Assembly (NCBI GenBank): GCA_902776645.1
Contig: CACYQT010000004.1
Coordinates: forward strand, 124,001 to 188,000
Reading direction: 5' to 3'
Source of the DNA: an uncultured bacterium
GTDB lineage: Bacteria; Verrucomicrobiota; Lentisphaeria; Oligosphaerales; Oligosphaeraceae
Length of the DNA stretch: 64,000 nt
Under the pieces are notes generated by a model, which did not search any database, was not told the origin of the DNA, and saw only the letters and a program-made list of their open reading frames with translations. The translations under genes and the position numbers were made by a program. Positions 34,366 through 42,408 of the stretch are shown here, in pieces (within the stretch, counting starts at the first letter, position 1; each line of letters begins with the position of its first letter).

Positions 34366-36579
34366 ATGTCGTTTTTAGACTGGTCGATCGTCGCCATTCC
34401 ATTGATTGCCATCGTCGTCATCGGCGTTGTCGCACAGCATTACACGAACAACGTGGCGGGCTTCCTCGCCGCCGGCCGAAAGGCGGGACGATATCTGCTG
34501 ACCGTCGCAGACGGCACGGCCGGCATGGGTCTGATCACCGTCGTCGCCCAGTTCGAATCGAAATACCGTTCCGGCTACGCCATCGAATTCTGGGGCAACC
34601 TCACATTCGCCCTTACATTGCTGATGACGTTGACAGGCTTCGTCATCTACCGCTATCGTGAGACACGCGTGCTCACAATGGCCGAATTCTATGAAAAACG
34701 CTACAACCGCTCCTTCCGTATCTTCGCGGGCAGCACGGCCTTCATCTCCGGCCTCATCAACTACGCCCTCTTCCCCGCCGTCGCCGGCCGTTTCGTCATC
34801 TACTACTGCCATCTGCCGCAAATCGTCACCATCTGCGGAATCCACTTCAAGACCTTCGGCCTGCTGATGGCCATCTTCCTCGGCATCGCCCTCTTCATCG
34901 TGCTCGCCGGCGGACAGATCACAACCATGGTAACCGACTGCTGCCAAGGTATTTTCGCCTATTTTGGCTATACGGCGATCGTCGTCGCGCTGCTCTGCAT
35001 CTTCAGTGTGGCGGATGTCCGCGACGCCGTTCTGAGCCGCCCAGAAGGCGAGAGCTTCTTCAACCCCTTCAATGTCGATAAACTGACACAATTCAACTTG
35101 TTGTACATCATCATCGGCATGATCGGCGCCATCTACAACCGCAACGCGTGGCTCGGCAACCAGGCCTACTACTGCTCCGCCGCCAACCCGCACGAACAGA
35201 AGATGGCCGGCGTTCTCGGCCAGTGGCGTGCAGGATTCATGGGCATCGCCCTCATGCTGATGGTCATCGGCGCCTATACCTATATGAATTCATCCCACTA
35301 CGCCTCCAAGGCGGCCGCCGTCCACCAGGAAATCCATGAAATGGTGCAGGAGGAGTTCCCCCTGCCCGAAGGCGTGACGGAAAGCGACATCAAGGCCCTT
35401 GCCGAAGACAAGACAGCGGAAAACAATCCCGCGACACAGCAGTTGAAGAAGACCCTCACCACGCGTGAAACCATTGGCAACCAGATGCTTGTGCCCGTCG
35501 CCCTGCGCCACATCCTGCCCATCGGCGTCACCGGAACGTTCATGGCCCTCATGATCTTCCTCATGGTCTCCACGGACACGACCTACCTCCACAGCTGGGG
35601 CACGATTCTCATCCAGGACGTCGTCCTGCCGATCTACCACAAGCCCATCTCCCAAACGATGCAGCTCCGCCTGCTTCGCCTCGCCATCTCCTTCGTCGCC
35701 ATCTTCGCATGGTGGTTCAGCTACTATTTCAGCCAGAGCGACTACATTCTCCAGTTCTTCGCCCTCACGGGAACCATCTATCTCGGCGGCGCGGGCGCCT
35801 GCATGCTCGGCGGCCTCTATACGCGCAAAGGAACGACGGCCGGTGCCTTCACGGCCATGATCGTCGGCCTCTTCTTCGCCATCTTGGGCTTCGGCATCAA
35901 CCAGAAATGGGTCGACGTCCACAACTGGCTCGCCGCGAACTTCCCGAACTTCCTTGAAAACTTCCGCCTCTCCCTCGCCTATCTCGGCGACAAGCTCACC
36001 ATCGTCAACTGGGAAGTCGCGCCTGAGAAATTTGCCCGCAAGTTCCCCATCACGGGACAGGAAATCTACCTCCTCGGCATGGTCTCCGCCATCGTCGGCT
36101 ACGTCGTCGTCTCCTGGCTGACCTGCAAGAAGCCCTACAATCTCGACAAACTCCTCCACCGCGGCGAATACAACCTTGAGCACTTCGTGGACAAGGAAGC
36201 CGACAAGAGCGTCATCGAATCCGCCAAAGAGAAGAAATTCAACTGGAAGAGCCTCCTCGGCATCACGCCGGAATATTCCAAAGGCGACCGTATTTTGGCA
36301 TGGAGTGTCGTCATCTGGTCGTTCTACAACTTCTTCTTCTTCCTGGTGGAAGCCATCTGGAACCTCAAGCCGGCATGGCGCTGGACGGAAGCCACGTGGA
36401 CCAACATCTGGATCTTCTACTCGCTGCCGCTCAGCCTGCTCGTCGGCATCGTCACGACCGTCTGGTTCACATGGGGCAGCTCCCGCGACCTCTACCGCCT
36501 GCTGAAGTCCCTCAAGGAGGCTCAGAACACCACCGACAACGAAGACGGACAGGTCAAGGATGACGAAAAAGCCAACTGA
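34366..36579 (+). CDS. Sodium:solute symporter (SSS family)
   Basis: A 737-residue polytopic protein with 13-15 predicted membrane helices. The start ATG 34366 (MSFLDWSIVAIPL) follows AGGAG at 34352. The first helices carry GFLAAGRKAGRYLLTVADGTAGMG and FEKRYNRS-type segments typical of SSS transporters (sugars, sialic acid, amino acids or nucleobases moved with Na+). A soluble loop around residues 310-370 and a charged C-terminal region (about 600-660) are longer than in short family members. The setting among glycan genes suggests a sugar substrate. A strong terminator ends the gene. Confidence 0.93.
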   Translation: MSFLDWSIVAIPLIAIVVIGVVAQHYTNNVAGFLAAGRKAGRYLLTVADGTAGMGLITVVAQFESKYRSGYAIEFWGNLTFALTLLMTLTGFVIYRYRETRVLTMAEFYEKRYNRSFRIFAGSTAFISGLINYALFPAVAGRFVIYYCHLPQIVTICGIHFKTFGLLMAIFLGIALFIVLAGGQITTMVTDCCQGIFAYFGYTAIVVALLCIFSVADVRDAVLSRPEGESFFNPFNVDKLTQFNLLYIIIGMIGAIYNRNAWLGNQAYYCSAANPHEQKMAGVLGQWRAGFMGIALMLMVIGAYTYMNSSHYASKAAAVHQEIHEMVQEEFPLPEGVTESDIKALAEDKTAENNPATQQLKKTLTTRETIGNQMLVPVALRHILPIGVTGTFMALMIFLMVSTDTTYLHSWGTILIQDVVLPIYHKPISQTMQLRLLRLAISFVAIFAWWFSYYFSQSDYILQFFALTGTIYLGGAGACMLGGLYTRKGTTAGAFTAMIVGLFFAILGFGINQKWVDVHNWLAANFPNFLENFRLSLAYLGDKLTIVNWEVAPEKFARKFPITGQEIYLLGMVSAIVGYVVVSWLTCKKPYNLDKLLHRGEYNLEHFVDKEADKSVIESAKEKKFNWKSLLGITPEYSKGDRILAWSVVIWSFYNFFFFLVEAIWNLKPAWRWTEATWTNIWIFYSLPLSLLVGIVTTVWFTWGSSRDLYRLLKSLKEAQNTTDNEDGQVKDDEKAN

Positions 36580-36605
36580 CGACTGATCCAGCCAATCTAT
36601 CGCTA

Positions 36606-36648
36606 AATCGGCGGGCGCTTTCATTTCGAAAGCGCCCGCCGATTTTTT
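36606..36648 (+). terminator. Rho-independent terminator
   Basis: AATCGGCGGGCGCTTT and AAAGCGCCCGCCGATTTTTT form a stem of 13 GC-rich pairs plus A-T pairs around CATTTCG. Ends the symporter transcript. Confidence 0.94.
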
Positions 36649-36685
36649 GTATGCACCCGCCCACGAACTGACAGCAGGATATTTT

Positions 36686-36781
36686 CTAGTCTTCTAGTCT
36701 TCTAGCCTCCTAGCCTCCTAGCCTCCTAGCCTCCTAGCCTCCTAGCCTCCTAGCCTCCTAGCCTCCTAGCCTCCTAGCCTT
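36686..36781. repeat. Twelve-copy 8-bp tandem repeat (CTAGCCTC)
   Basis: Exactly twelve consecutive octamers: two CTAGTCTT, nine CTAGCCTC and one CTAGCCTT. It is at the left border of the AT-rich island that holds the DUF262/DUF1524 gene. The unit type recurs at 27439-27511 and 79-102. Copy number of such arrays usually changes by slippage. Confidence 0.95.
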
Positions 36782-36843
36782 CCATTGAATATAGCTTGTC
36801 AACAATGCGTTTTCAATGAATCCACATTGCTCATATGGCCATT

Positions 36844-36917
36844 ATCTTTACTTTTTAAGAAAAACTGATGACAAAATCTTTACTTTTTCATGCATGAATG
36901 ATATAATAAGTAAAGAT
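36844..36917. promoter_or_regulatory. Three ATCTTTACTT boxes flanking a TATAAT
   Basis: ATCTTTACTT occurs at 36844-36853 and 36876-36885, and its exact complement AAGTAAAGAT at 36908-36917. A TATAAT lies at 36902-36907. The arrangement looks like a promoter with operator boxes, of the type used by autoregulated toxin-antitoxin or defence genes. The gene just downstream is broken. Confidence 0.45.
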
Positions 36918-36934
36918 ACCAGTGAGGTTACCGC

Positions 36935-37139
36935 ATGATTTCCTACAGTCATCGTTTCGTTGACCGAAAAGGAGCTGACCGACAAATACTCCTTCGAGGA
37001 CGTCATGGCTTTACTGAGGCATGTCTTGGCAAACCGCACCGACGGCAAGTGGAGGCTGATGAAGATCTCAAGGCACATAGTGAAGCTCTGCAATGAGCTC
37101 GGGATCGAGCTGGAAGAGCCGGGCTTATGGTCTCCCTAA
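36935..37139 (+). pseudogene. Frameshifted remnant of a small gene
   Basis: An ATG at 36935 after GAGG opens a frame that gives only a short Arg-rich peptide. The +1 frame, open from 36942 to a TAA at 37137-37139, reads LTEKELTDKYSFEDVMALLR ... ELEEPGLWSP, which looks like a real C-terminal helical protein tail. The likely reading is a frameshifted or truncated gene. Family unknown. Confidence 0.45.
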
Positions 37140-37267
37140 AATGAATGATTCAGCTTTATTTAAGGGATTTGGAGATTCCTTAATTTAGAGCCTCATTGAA
37201 CCATTTTCTAATTTATTTTTTTATTGGACAGCAGTGTTATAAAAATAAATATTAACAGGAGTCATAT

Positions 37268-39364
37268 ATGGATGCAAATAAACTTTGGATGCTACGAGAT
37301 TTTATTGGTACAAACAAAGTTCTTTTTCGTATTCCTGTGTACCAGAGGAACTATGATTGGTCAGAATCCAACTGTAATCGTCTTTTAGATGATATTTATA
37401 CCATTATGGAATGTGGAGAAAAACACTTTCTTGGTACAATTGTATTTATGGCTGCAAAAAGTGGTGGTTTTACTTTACAGGAATATGTCATCATTGATGG
37501 ACAGCAAAGATTAACAACACTTATGCTAATTCTCAAAGCTTTGTCCATTGTTGCGAAGGAACATGAAGATGATTGTTATCATGAAATTGAAGAATCTTAT
37601 CTACATAACAAATATTGTGACGAAGAATACAAGGTAAAACTCAAACCAATAAAAACTGATAATAATCAATTTCTTCTCCTTCTGAAAGGGAAAATAGATG
37701 AAATGGATGAAGACACCCATATCTTTCAGAATTTTATTCTCTGTAAAGAACGTATTGAAAAATGGGTTGAAAAGGGGAAAAAAACTTCTGATATATTGGA
37801 TGCATTAACAAAATTGGAAATTGTAGAAATAATATTAACCAAAGGTGAAGATGATCCACAGGTTATCTTTGAAAGTATTAATTCTACTGGATTAGAACTT
37901 TCTAATGCTGATTTGATTCGCAATTATCTTCTAATGAATTCAGATGATCAAGAAAAACTATATGAAGATTACTGGCTACCAATTGAAAAAAAGCTACGAA
38001 ACAGAATGGATTATTCCAATTTGGAAGATTTTTTTACACAATATATTGTCTATAAAACTAGTAAACCTGTTAGTAATCGACAAATCTACAATCGTTTCGT
38101 TCAATTATTTAAAGATAATGGCTATTCTCATGAAAGTAGTTTGAAAGAATTACTATACTATGCCGGAATGTATAGTGCTTTTGTTAATAAAAATACAATA
38201 TATTCACAAAGGATAAAAGATATTCTTTATCGTTTACATATTCTTAATCAAACGACTTGTTATCCATTCTTATTTCATATATTTGATGACTTCAATAATC
38301 ATATTATTGATGAAAATATTTTAGAAAAAACATTACAATTTATTTTAGCATATCTCCTACGCAGAATGGTTTGCGGTGTTCCATCTAATTCCCTACGTGG
38401 TTTGTTTACATATCTTTACAATCGTATTTTTAAAGTTACAACAAACAAACAAAAATATTATGAATCACTAAATAAATTTTTGTTTACTATATCCTCCAAA
38501 GATGTTGTTCCAACTTCTTCTGATTTTCATCGTTTTCTCACAACAGCGAATATTTATAGTAATCCTGCCTTATGCCGTTTTCTTCTTCTAGATATCGAAA
38601 ACGGAGACGGAAATGAAAAACTTCAAGCTGAAAACCTAACCATTGAACATATTATGCCCCAAACATTAAATGCCGATTGGAATTATATCTCACCCGAAGA
38701 ACATGGAATGTATCTTCATACACTTGGAAATCTTTCTGTTACCGGTTATAATTCTGAATTATCCAATAAAAGTTTTAAGGAAAAACAAGAAATAATCCGT
38801 GATAATTCAAAGGCTATTGTTCTCAATAGTGATATTCTTGACAAGGATACTTGGCAAATAACTGACATTCAGGAACGTGGTACTCGATTAGCAAATATTA
38901 TTACAAATCGCTACCAAATTGATTGTATTAAAGATGATGCTATTGAATTTGAATATATTGAAACCATAACATTAAATGACTATGATTCTATCACAGGAAA
39001 GAAACTAGTTTCCTTTAGACTTTTTGATGTATCATATCGACAAAATAAATACGCATTAATGCTTTTAGATGTAGTTAAACTTCTTGATAAAAGAGTGCCA
39101 GAAAAACTAAAAAGACTTGCAGAGAATAACTTCTCCTTCAACACAACAAAGAAAAAATATACACATATAAATACCAATGGTGTTGGTATGCGATCACCAT
39201 GGAAGGTAACAGAAGGAGTCTATTTAGAAACTAATTTGTCAGCTTGGTCTTGTATTCGTTTTATCGATAGCCTATTAGCTGAATATGGTATTGATAAAAA
39301 ACAATTCATGATTAATGTTGTTGCAGAAGAATCAAGCGAGATTACAGAAGATGAAAACGAATAA
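37268..39364 (+). CDS. DUF262/DUF1524 protein, GmrSD-like nuclease
   Basis: A 698-residue protein of the GmrSD type IV restriction/anti-phage group. The N-terminal DUF262 (ParB-like NTP-binding) has RIPVYQRNYDW and IDGQQRLTTLML. The C-terminal DUF1524 (HNH/His-Me nuclease) has LTIEHIMPQTLNADWN and HTLGNLSVTGYN. A further domain (about 570-698, NTNGVGMRSPWKVTEGVYLE) follows, as in many family members. GmrSD cleaves modified phage DNA; the present protein fuses both functions in one chain. The gene is strikingly AT-rich against its neighbours, with many A/T-ending codons, indicating horizontal acquisition. AGGAG precedes the ATG. It stands alone, without a methylase. Confidence 0.9.
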   Translation: MDANKLWMLRDFIGTNKVLFRIPVYQRNYDWSESNCNRLLDDIYTIMECGEKHFLGTIVFMAAKSGGFTLQEYVIIDGQQRLTTLMLILKALSIVAKEHEDDCYHEIEESYLHNKYCDEEYKVKLKPIKTDNNQFLLLLKGKIDEMDEDTHIFQNFILCKERIEKWVEKGKKTSDILDALTKLEIVEIILTKGEDDPQVIFESINSTGLELSNADLIRNYLLMNSDDQEKLYEDYWLPIEKKLRNRMDYSNLEDFFTQYIVYKTSKPVSNRQIYNRFVQLFKDNGYSHESSLKELLYYAGMYSAFVNKNTIYSQRIKDILYRLHILNQTTCYPFLFHIFDDFNNHIIDENILEKTLQFILAYLLRRMVCGVPSNSLRGLFTYLYNRIFKVTTNKQKYYESLNKFLFTISSKDVVPTSSDFHRFLTTANIYSNPALCRFLLLDIENGDGNEKLQAENLTIEHIMPQTLNADWNYISPEEHGMYLHTLGNLSVTGYNSELSNKSFKEKQEIIRDNSKAIVLNSDILDKDTWQITDIQERGTRLANIITNRYQIDCIKDDAIEFEYIETITLNDYDSITGKKLVSFRLFDVSYRQNKYALMLLDVVKLLDKRVPEKLKRLAENNFSFNTTKKKYTHINTNGVGMRSPWKVTEGVYLETNLSAWSCIRFIDSLLAEYGIDKKQFMINVVAEESSEITEDENE

Positions 39365-39372
39365 TCCTTGAT

Positions 39373-39406
39373 GCAGTATTGACTTATTAGCAGTATTGAC
39401 TTATTA
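39373..39406. repeat. Two perfect 17-bp direct repeats
   Basis: GCAGTATTGACTTATTA occurs twice in tandem directly after the stop codon of the nuclease gene. Could be a duplication scar at the border of the acquired segment. Confidence 0.8.
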
Positions 39407-39411
39407 AACTA

Positions 39412-39567
39412 ATGAACACGCTTCCCCCCACAAAACGTGCCGAATACGAAGCTTTGCTCAAAGTTCCCGCTGGCGTCAGCGCCTCTTTGACCCAATTCAC
39501 CACCTCCCCCGAAACTCTCGAATGGCATCGCGCCAAGCTCGCGAAAGCCATCGCGGAGTTGCAATGA
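39412..39567 (+). CDS. Hypothetical 51-residue protein
   Basis: ATG 39412 to TGA 39565-39567, sequence MNTLPPTKRAEYEALLKV ... EWHRAKLAKAIAELQ. The GC-rich, Ala/Lys-rich helical end looks coding and differs in composition from the AT-rich gene before it. No clear ribosome site. May be the tail of a former longer gene or a small regulator. Function unknown. Confidence 0.4.
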   Translation: MNTLPPTKRAEYEALLKVPAGVSASLTQFTTSPETLEWHRAKLAKAIAELQ

Positions 39568-39609
39568 CACACTTCCCCAATCATATATCAGAGAAATTAC
39601 TACCCATTC

Positions 39610-39652
39610 AAACTGTCAAAGAATGATATAAAAATCAATTCTCTGACAGTTT
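39610..39652. repeat. Inverted repeat AACTGTCAAAGAATGA, copy 1
   Basis: AAACTGTCAAAGAATGA and TCAATTCTCTGACAGTTT form an imperfect hairpin. A second copy with a better stem lies 12 bp further on (39665-39707). Confidence 0.75.
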
Positions 39653-39664
39653 GAAATCAAAACT

Positions 39665-39707
39665 GAACTGTCAAAGAATGATGAAAAACTCAATTCTTTG
39701 ACAGTTC
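39665..39707. repeat. Inverted repeat AACTGTCAAAGAATGA, copy 2
   Basis: GAACTGTCAAAGAAT and ATTCTTTGACAGTTC pair over 15 bp. It follows the stop codon of the minus-strand frame 39718-39996 and could terminate it, but the duplicate at 39610 has no such position. Confidence 0.75.
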
Positions 39708-39717
39708 AATAGCTGTT

Positions 39718-39996
39718 TTATTTGAATAATTCCTCAACAGGAGTCGCGAAATCAAAGGAACCATCTGCCTGTACTTTTGGCGCCAAATGACCATCATAAA
39801 CTAGAACCGCCCCACAGACATACCGCGCGGCACGGAAAGCTGTTCCACTTTCTAAATCTGTGAAAACTTTTCTTTTCCAATCAAGCGCATTATAATATAA
39901 AATCAATGCCCAAGCACCGTATGACTTCCGACAAAGGGCTTGAAGACAGACTGAAGGAATACGAAACAACGCGTTTCGCTCAAAGGAATCAATCAT
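39718..39996 (-). CDS. Hypothetical protein, uncertain
   Basis: A 92-residue frame from ATG 39996 (MIDSFERNALFRIPSVC); it can be extended upstream into the next gene. The C-terminal half (GTAFRAARYVCGAVLVYDG ... FATPVEELF) looks protein-like. It would start back to back with the GDPD-like gene, sharing CATG. No family recognised; it may be a relic. Confidence 0.3.
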   Translation of the reverse strand: MIDSFERNALFRIPSVCLQALCRKSYGAWALILYYNALDWKRKVFTDLESGTAFRAARYVCGAVLVYDGHLAPKVQADGSFDFATPVEELFK

Positions 39997-40852
39997 GAAC
40001 GAATCCCAAACAATCTCTTCGGCAGACAAAGCTTTCAAATTCTATTTTGACAACCCGTTTGAACGCAAAATCATGAACATCGAATACTCCGTGCTCAGAA
40101 ACTACCATGGGCAGGGTGTTCTGCCGGGCAATACGGAAATGCATTTCCGCAAAGGTCTCGAAGAGGGTTTCGACGGTTTCAAGGCTGACATGCGGCTCAG
40201 CAGCGACGGCGTCATCATCCTTTGCCACGACGCAGGCTACACGTTCACACAAGACGGTAGAATCGCCACCTTCAACCAAGACAAATTCACGCCCATCCAT
40301 GACATGCCTTTCAACAAGATCCGCGAATTGGAATTCGAGCATCCCTTTGAAGGCCAATATCTTCATCCATGCACGCTCGACACCATGCTTGCCCTTTGTG
40401 AAAAGCACGATGTTGTCGCTTATCTAACTCTCCGCGCCGAACCATGGCGTACGGAAGTCGCCCAGAAGATGGTCGAGCTTATCCGCGCCCATAAGATGGA
40501 GCATCGAACCATCATCAACCTCTACACGGGCGTCAAAGAGGCGGTTGACTGCGTTTCGTCGCTCCTGCCCGGCCTAGTCTATTGCAATACAAAATATCCT
40601 GACGTCCAATTGACGACGGAACTCATCGACTCATCCGCCACCGACGGCTATAAAATCATCTGCCTCAATAACCACCAGCTTGAAACCGTCACGCTTGAAA
40701 AGCACCAATATGCCGCCTCGAAAGGCATCCGCATCTGGACATGGGGCGTCTCCAAGGCGGCGGAATGCGCCGCCCACATCGCACAGGGCATCACCGGCTT
40801 CCAAATGTGCTCCCGCGACGTGACCAACTCCGTGATTGCAGAAATGGTGTAA
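39995..40852 (+). CDS. Glycerophosphodiester phosphodiesterase-like protein with altered active site
   Basis: A 285-residue TIM-barrel protein of the GDPD superfamily. Start ATG 39995 follows AAAGGA; ATG 40073 (MNIEYSVLRNYHG) is possible. Expected motif HRG...PENT reads HGQGVLPGNT, so the catalytic Arg and Glu are replaced. Expected ExD reads KADMRLSSDGVIILCHD; the first acid is Lys although the Asp and the catalytic HD are kept. The late segment RIWTWGVSKAAECAAHIAQGITGF fits the family. It may have a different reaction or be inactive. The family normally hydrolyses glycerophosphodiesters. Confidence 0.8.
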   Translation: MNESQTISSADKAFKFYFDNPFERKIMNIEYSVLRNYHGQGVLPGNTEMHFRKGLEEGFDGFKADMRLSSDGVIILCHDAGYTFTQDGRIATFNQDKFTPIHDMPFNKIRELEFEHPFEGQYLHPCTLDTMLALCEKHDVVAYLTLRAEPWRTEVAQKMVELIRAHKMEHRTIINLYTGVKEAVDCVSSLLPGLVYCNTKYPDVQLTTELIDSSATDGYKIICLNNHQLETVTLEKHQYAASKGIRIWTWGVSKAAECAAHIAQGITGFQMCSRDVTNSVIAEMV

Positions 40853-40904
40853 CAGCGGCGTCCCCCCGTCGTGCAAGTGTGGCGACAGTGCAAACTCTTT
40901 CCGT

Positions 40905-42242
40905 TTATCTCATCCAGCCTTGTATACGGTAATTGTCCGTCCAGATGAGCCGTGCGGGAGCGCCTGAATCAGGTGTGAACCATAGCTCAAGCCTCGCGCC
41001 ATAATATTGTTCCCAATTGCCTTCGTAGATGGTGAAATCAATCTGGCTGTGGAAGGAAACATCCATCTGGCTACATCCATAGACTTTCACCTGATGCTCC
41101 TTCAAACGATGTTCCGAAAGACGTGTGCCTTTGGTGATCTCCTGCGCTTTTACTGAAAGCATTCCCGTCTCACCGGGATTGCACCAAATATCCAACAAGT
41201 ACATTCCGCCTTGCATGCCATTGTAGAGCTTCACCGTCAAAGGACATTTTTCACCATATATGCTCATGTCATTTTCCTTTTCCAAGGCTTCGAACTCCTT
41301 GTTGACGAGTTCCAGCATCTTGACTGTCATCTGGCCACCTGATACGACTGATTCATCATAGATGTAAATTCGTGCCGAGCCAGACGTCAGCCAAGTGTCC
41401 ACTCCGATTTGTTCTCCTCCTCTGAATGGCGTGACAACGCAGTCAAAAGGCTTCTTCCCCTTTGCAAACAAGCGATTCGGCGTTCCGTCAAAATAGATTC
41501 GGAAGGAATACTGCGCATGGACGCCTTCCTTCAGGCCAGTCGTCAGATTGGTCGATGGAAACAATGAATGGTATTCAGAACAAACGACCATTCCTTTGGA
41601 ATCATGGGAATTCCGTGTCGCGTAAAGGCGATCGACATCATTGTAGCGCAGCGTCCAGTCGGAGCAAGCGGAAAGATAGTCAAGAACTTTCCGCTTCCCT
41701 TCTGCTGTCGCCATAAGGCGTTCCAGCGCAGGAAGATGATGTTCCTCCTCCGGCTTCAACGAAGGGCCATTGCCGATGACGCCGACAACCTCCTTCTGGA
41801 ATGTGTCCGACACTATTCGCTGAAAATGTTGCTCATATCCACCATCCAGCGGTTCGGACAGCTGCACATCCTTCGGCAATTCCAGTTTGTCCGCAAAATG
41901 ATCATTGTCAGCAAAAGCCATCGCAAACGCGGCTGCCATCACCATCGAAATCATGACAAAGAAAAAAACGGCGCATTCGGCAAAAATGGCCAAGGCATGC
42001 GCGATCCGTCCGCGGCAGAGAACCATGATGCCCGTAATACCTGCCAAGACAATATGGATCACTTGGAAGAGCATCATGATATTGAAAAGCTTTGCGAAAA
42101 ACGCGTCATGCCAATTGCCTGACATCAAGTGAATATATGGAATGGACAACAGAGCAAGCAAAATGAAAATCCACAGAGGATGCGTCCAGCCTGCCCCATA
42201 CCAACGTATGATCTTCATGATTCCATTGGATGTCTTGCTCAT
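40905..42242 (-). CDS. Hypothetical membrane protein with large extracytoplasmic domain
   Basis: About 445 residues from ATG 42242 (MSKTSNGIMKIIRW), chosen because AAGG precedes it; ATG 42284 is upstream. Three hydrophobic helices in the first 120 residues (WIFILLALLSIPYIHLM, NIMMLFQVIHIVLAGITGIMV, ALAIFAECAVFFFVMISMVM) are followed by about 300 hydrophilic residues of mixed beta content. No known domain recognised. The neighbours are a GDPD-like gene (convergent) and an FAD oxidoreductase (divergent), with an ACATATATTATGT-type AT-rich promoter region between. Confidence 0.7.
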   Translation of the reverse strand: MSKTSNGIMKIIRWYGAGWTHPLWIFILLALLSIPYIHLMSGNWHDAFFAKLFNIMMLFQVIHIVLAGITGIMVLCRGRIAHALAIFAECAVFFFVMISMVMAAAFAMAFADNDHFADKLELPKDVQLSEPLDGGYEQHFQRIVSDTFQKEVVGVIGNGPSLKPEEEHHLPALERLMATAEGKRKVLDYLSACSDWTLRYNDVDRLYATRNSHDSKGMVVCSEYHSLFPSTNLTTGLKEGVHAQYSFRIYFDGTPNRLFAKGKKPFDCVVTPFRGGEQIGVDTWLTSGSARIYIYDESVVSGGQMTVKMLELVNKEFEALEKENDMSIYGEKCPLTVKLYNGMQGGMYLLDIWCNPGETGMLSVKAQEITKGTRLSEHRLKEHQVKVYGCSQMDVSFHSQIDFTIYEGNWEQYYGARLELWFTPDSGAPARLIWTDNYRIQGWMR

Positions 42243-42408
42243 GTTGCAACCTTGCTCTTGCCTTTCTTTTATGCTAATATACATGGGGAATGGACATTTG
42301 CCATATCACAGACATGCGAAAAAACATGATCATCAACGTTTGAAAATGGTCAAGTCAACATATATTATGTGGCAAGATAGAGACTGAAACTAACAATATG
42401 GAAAAAAC

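Noticed and set aside
36686-36781. Possible CRISPR array
   Set aside because: Octamers are contiguous without spacers and no cas genes are near.
36848-37093. 81-codon minus-strand frame over the broken gene
   Set aside because: Hydrophobic, low-complexity translation with no ribosome site; the plus-strand tail looks more protein-like.
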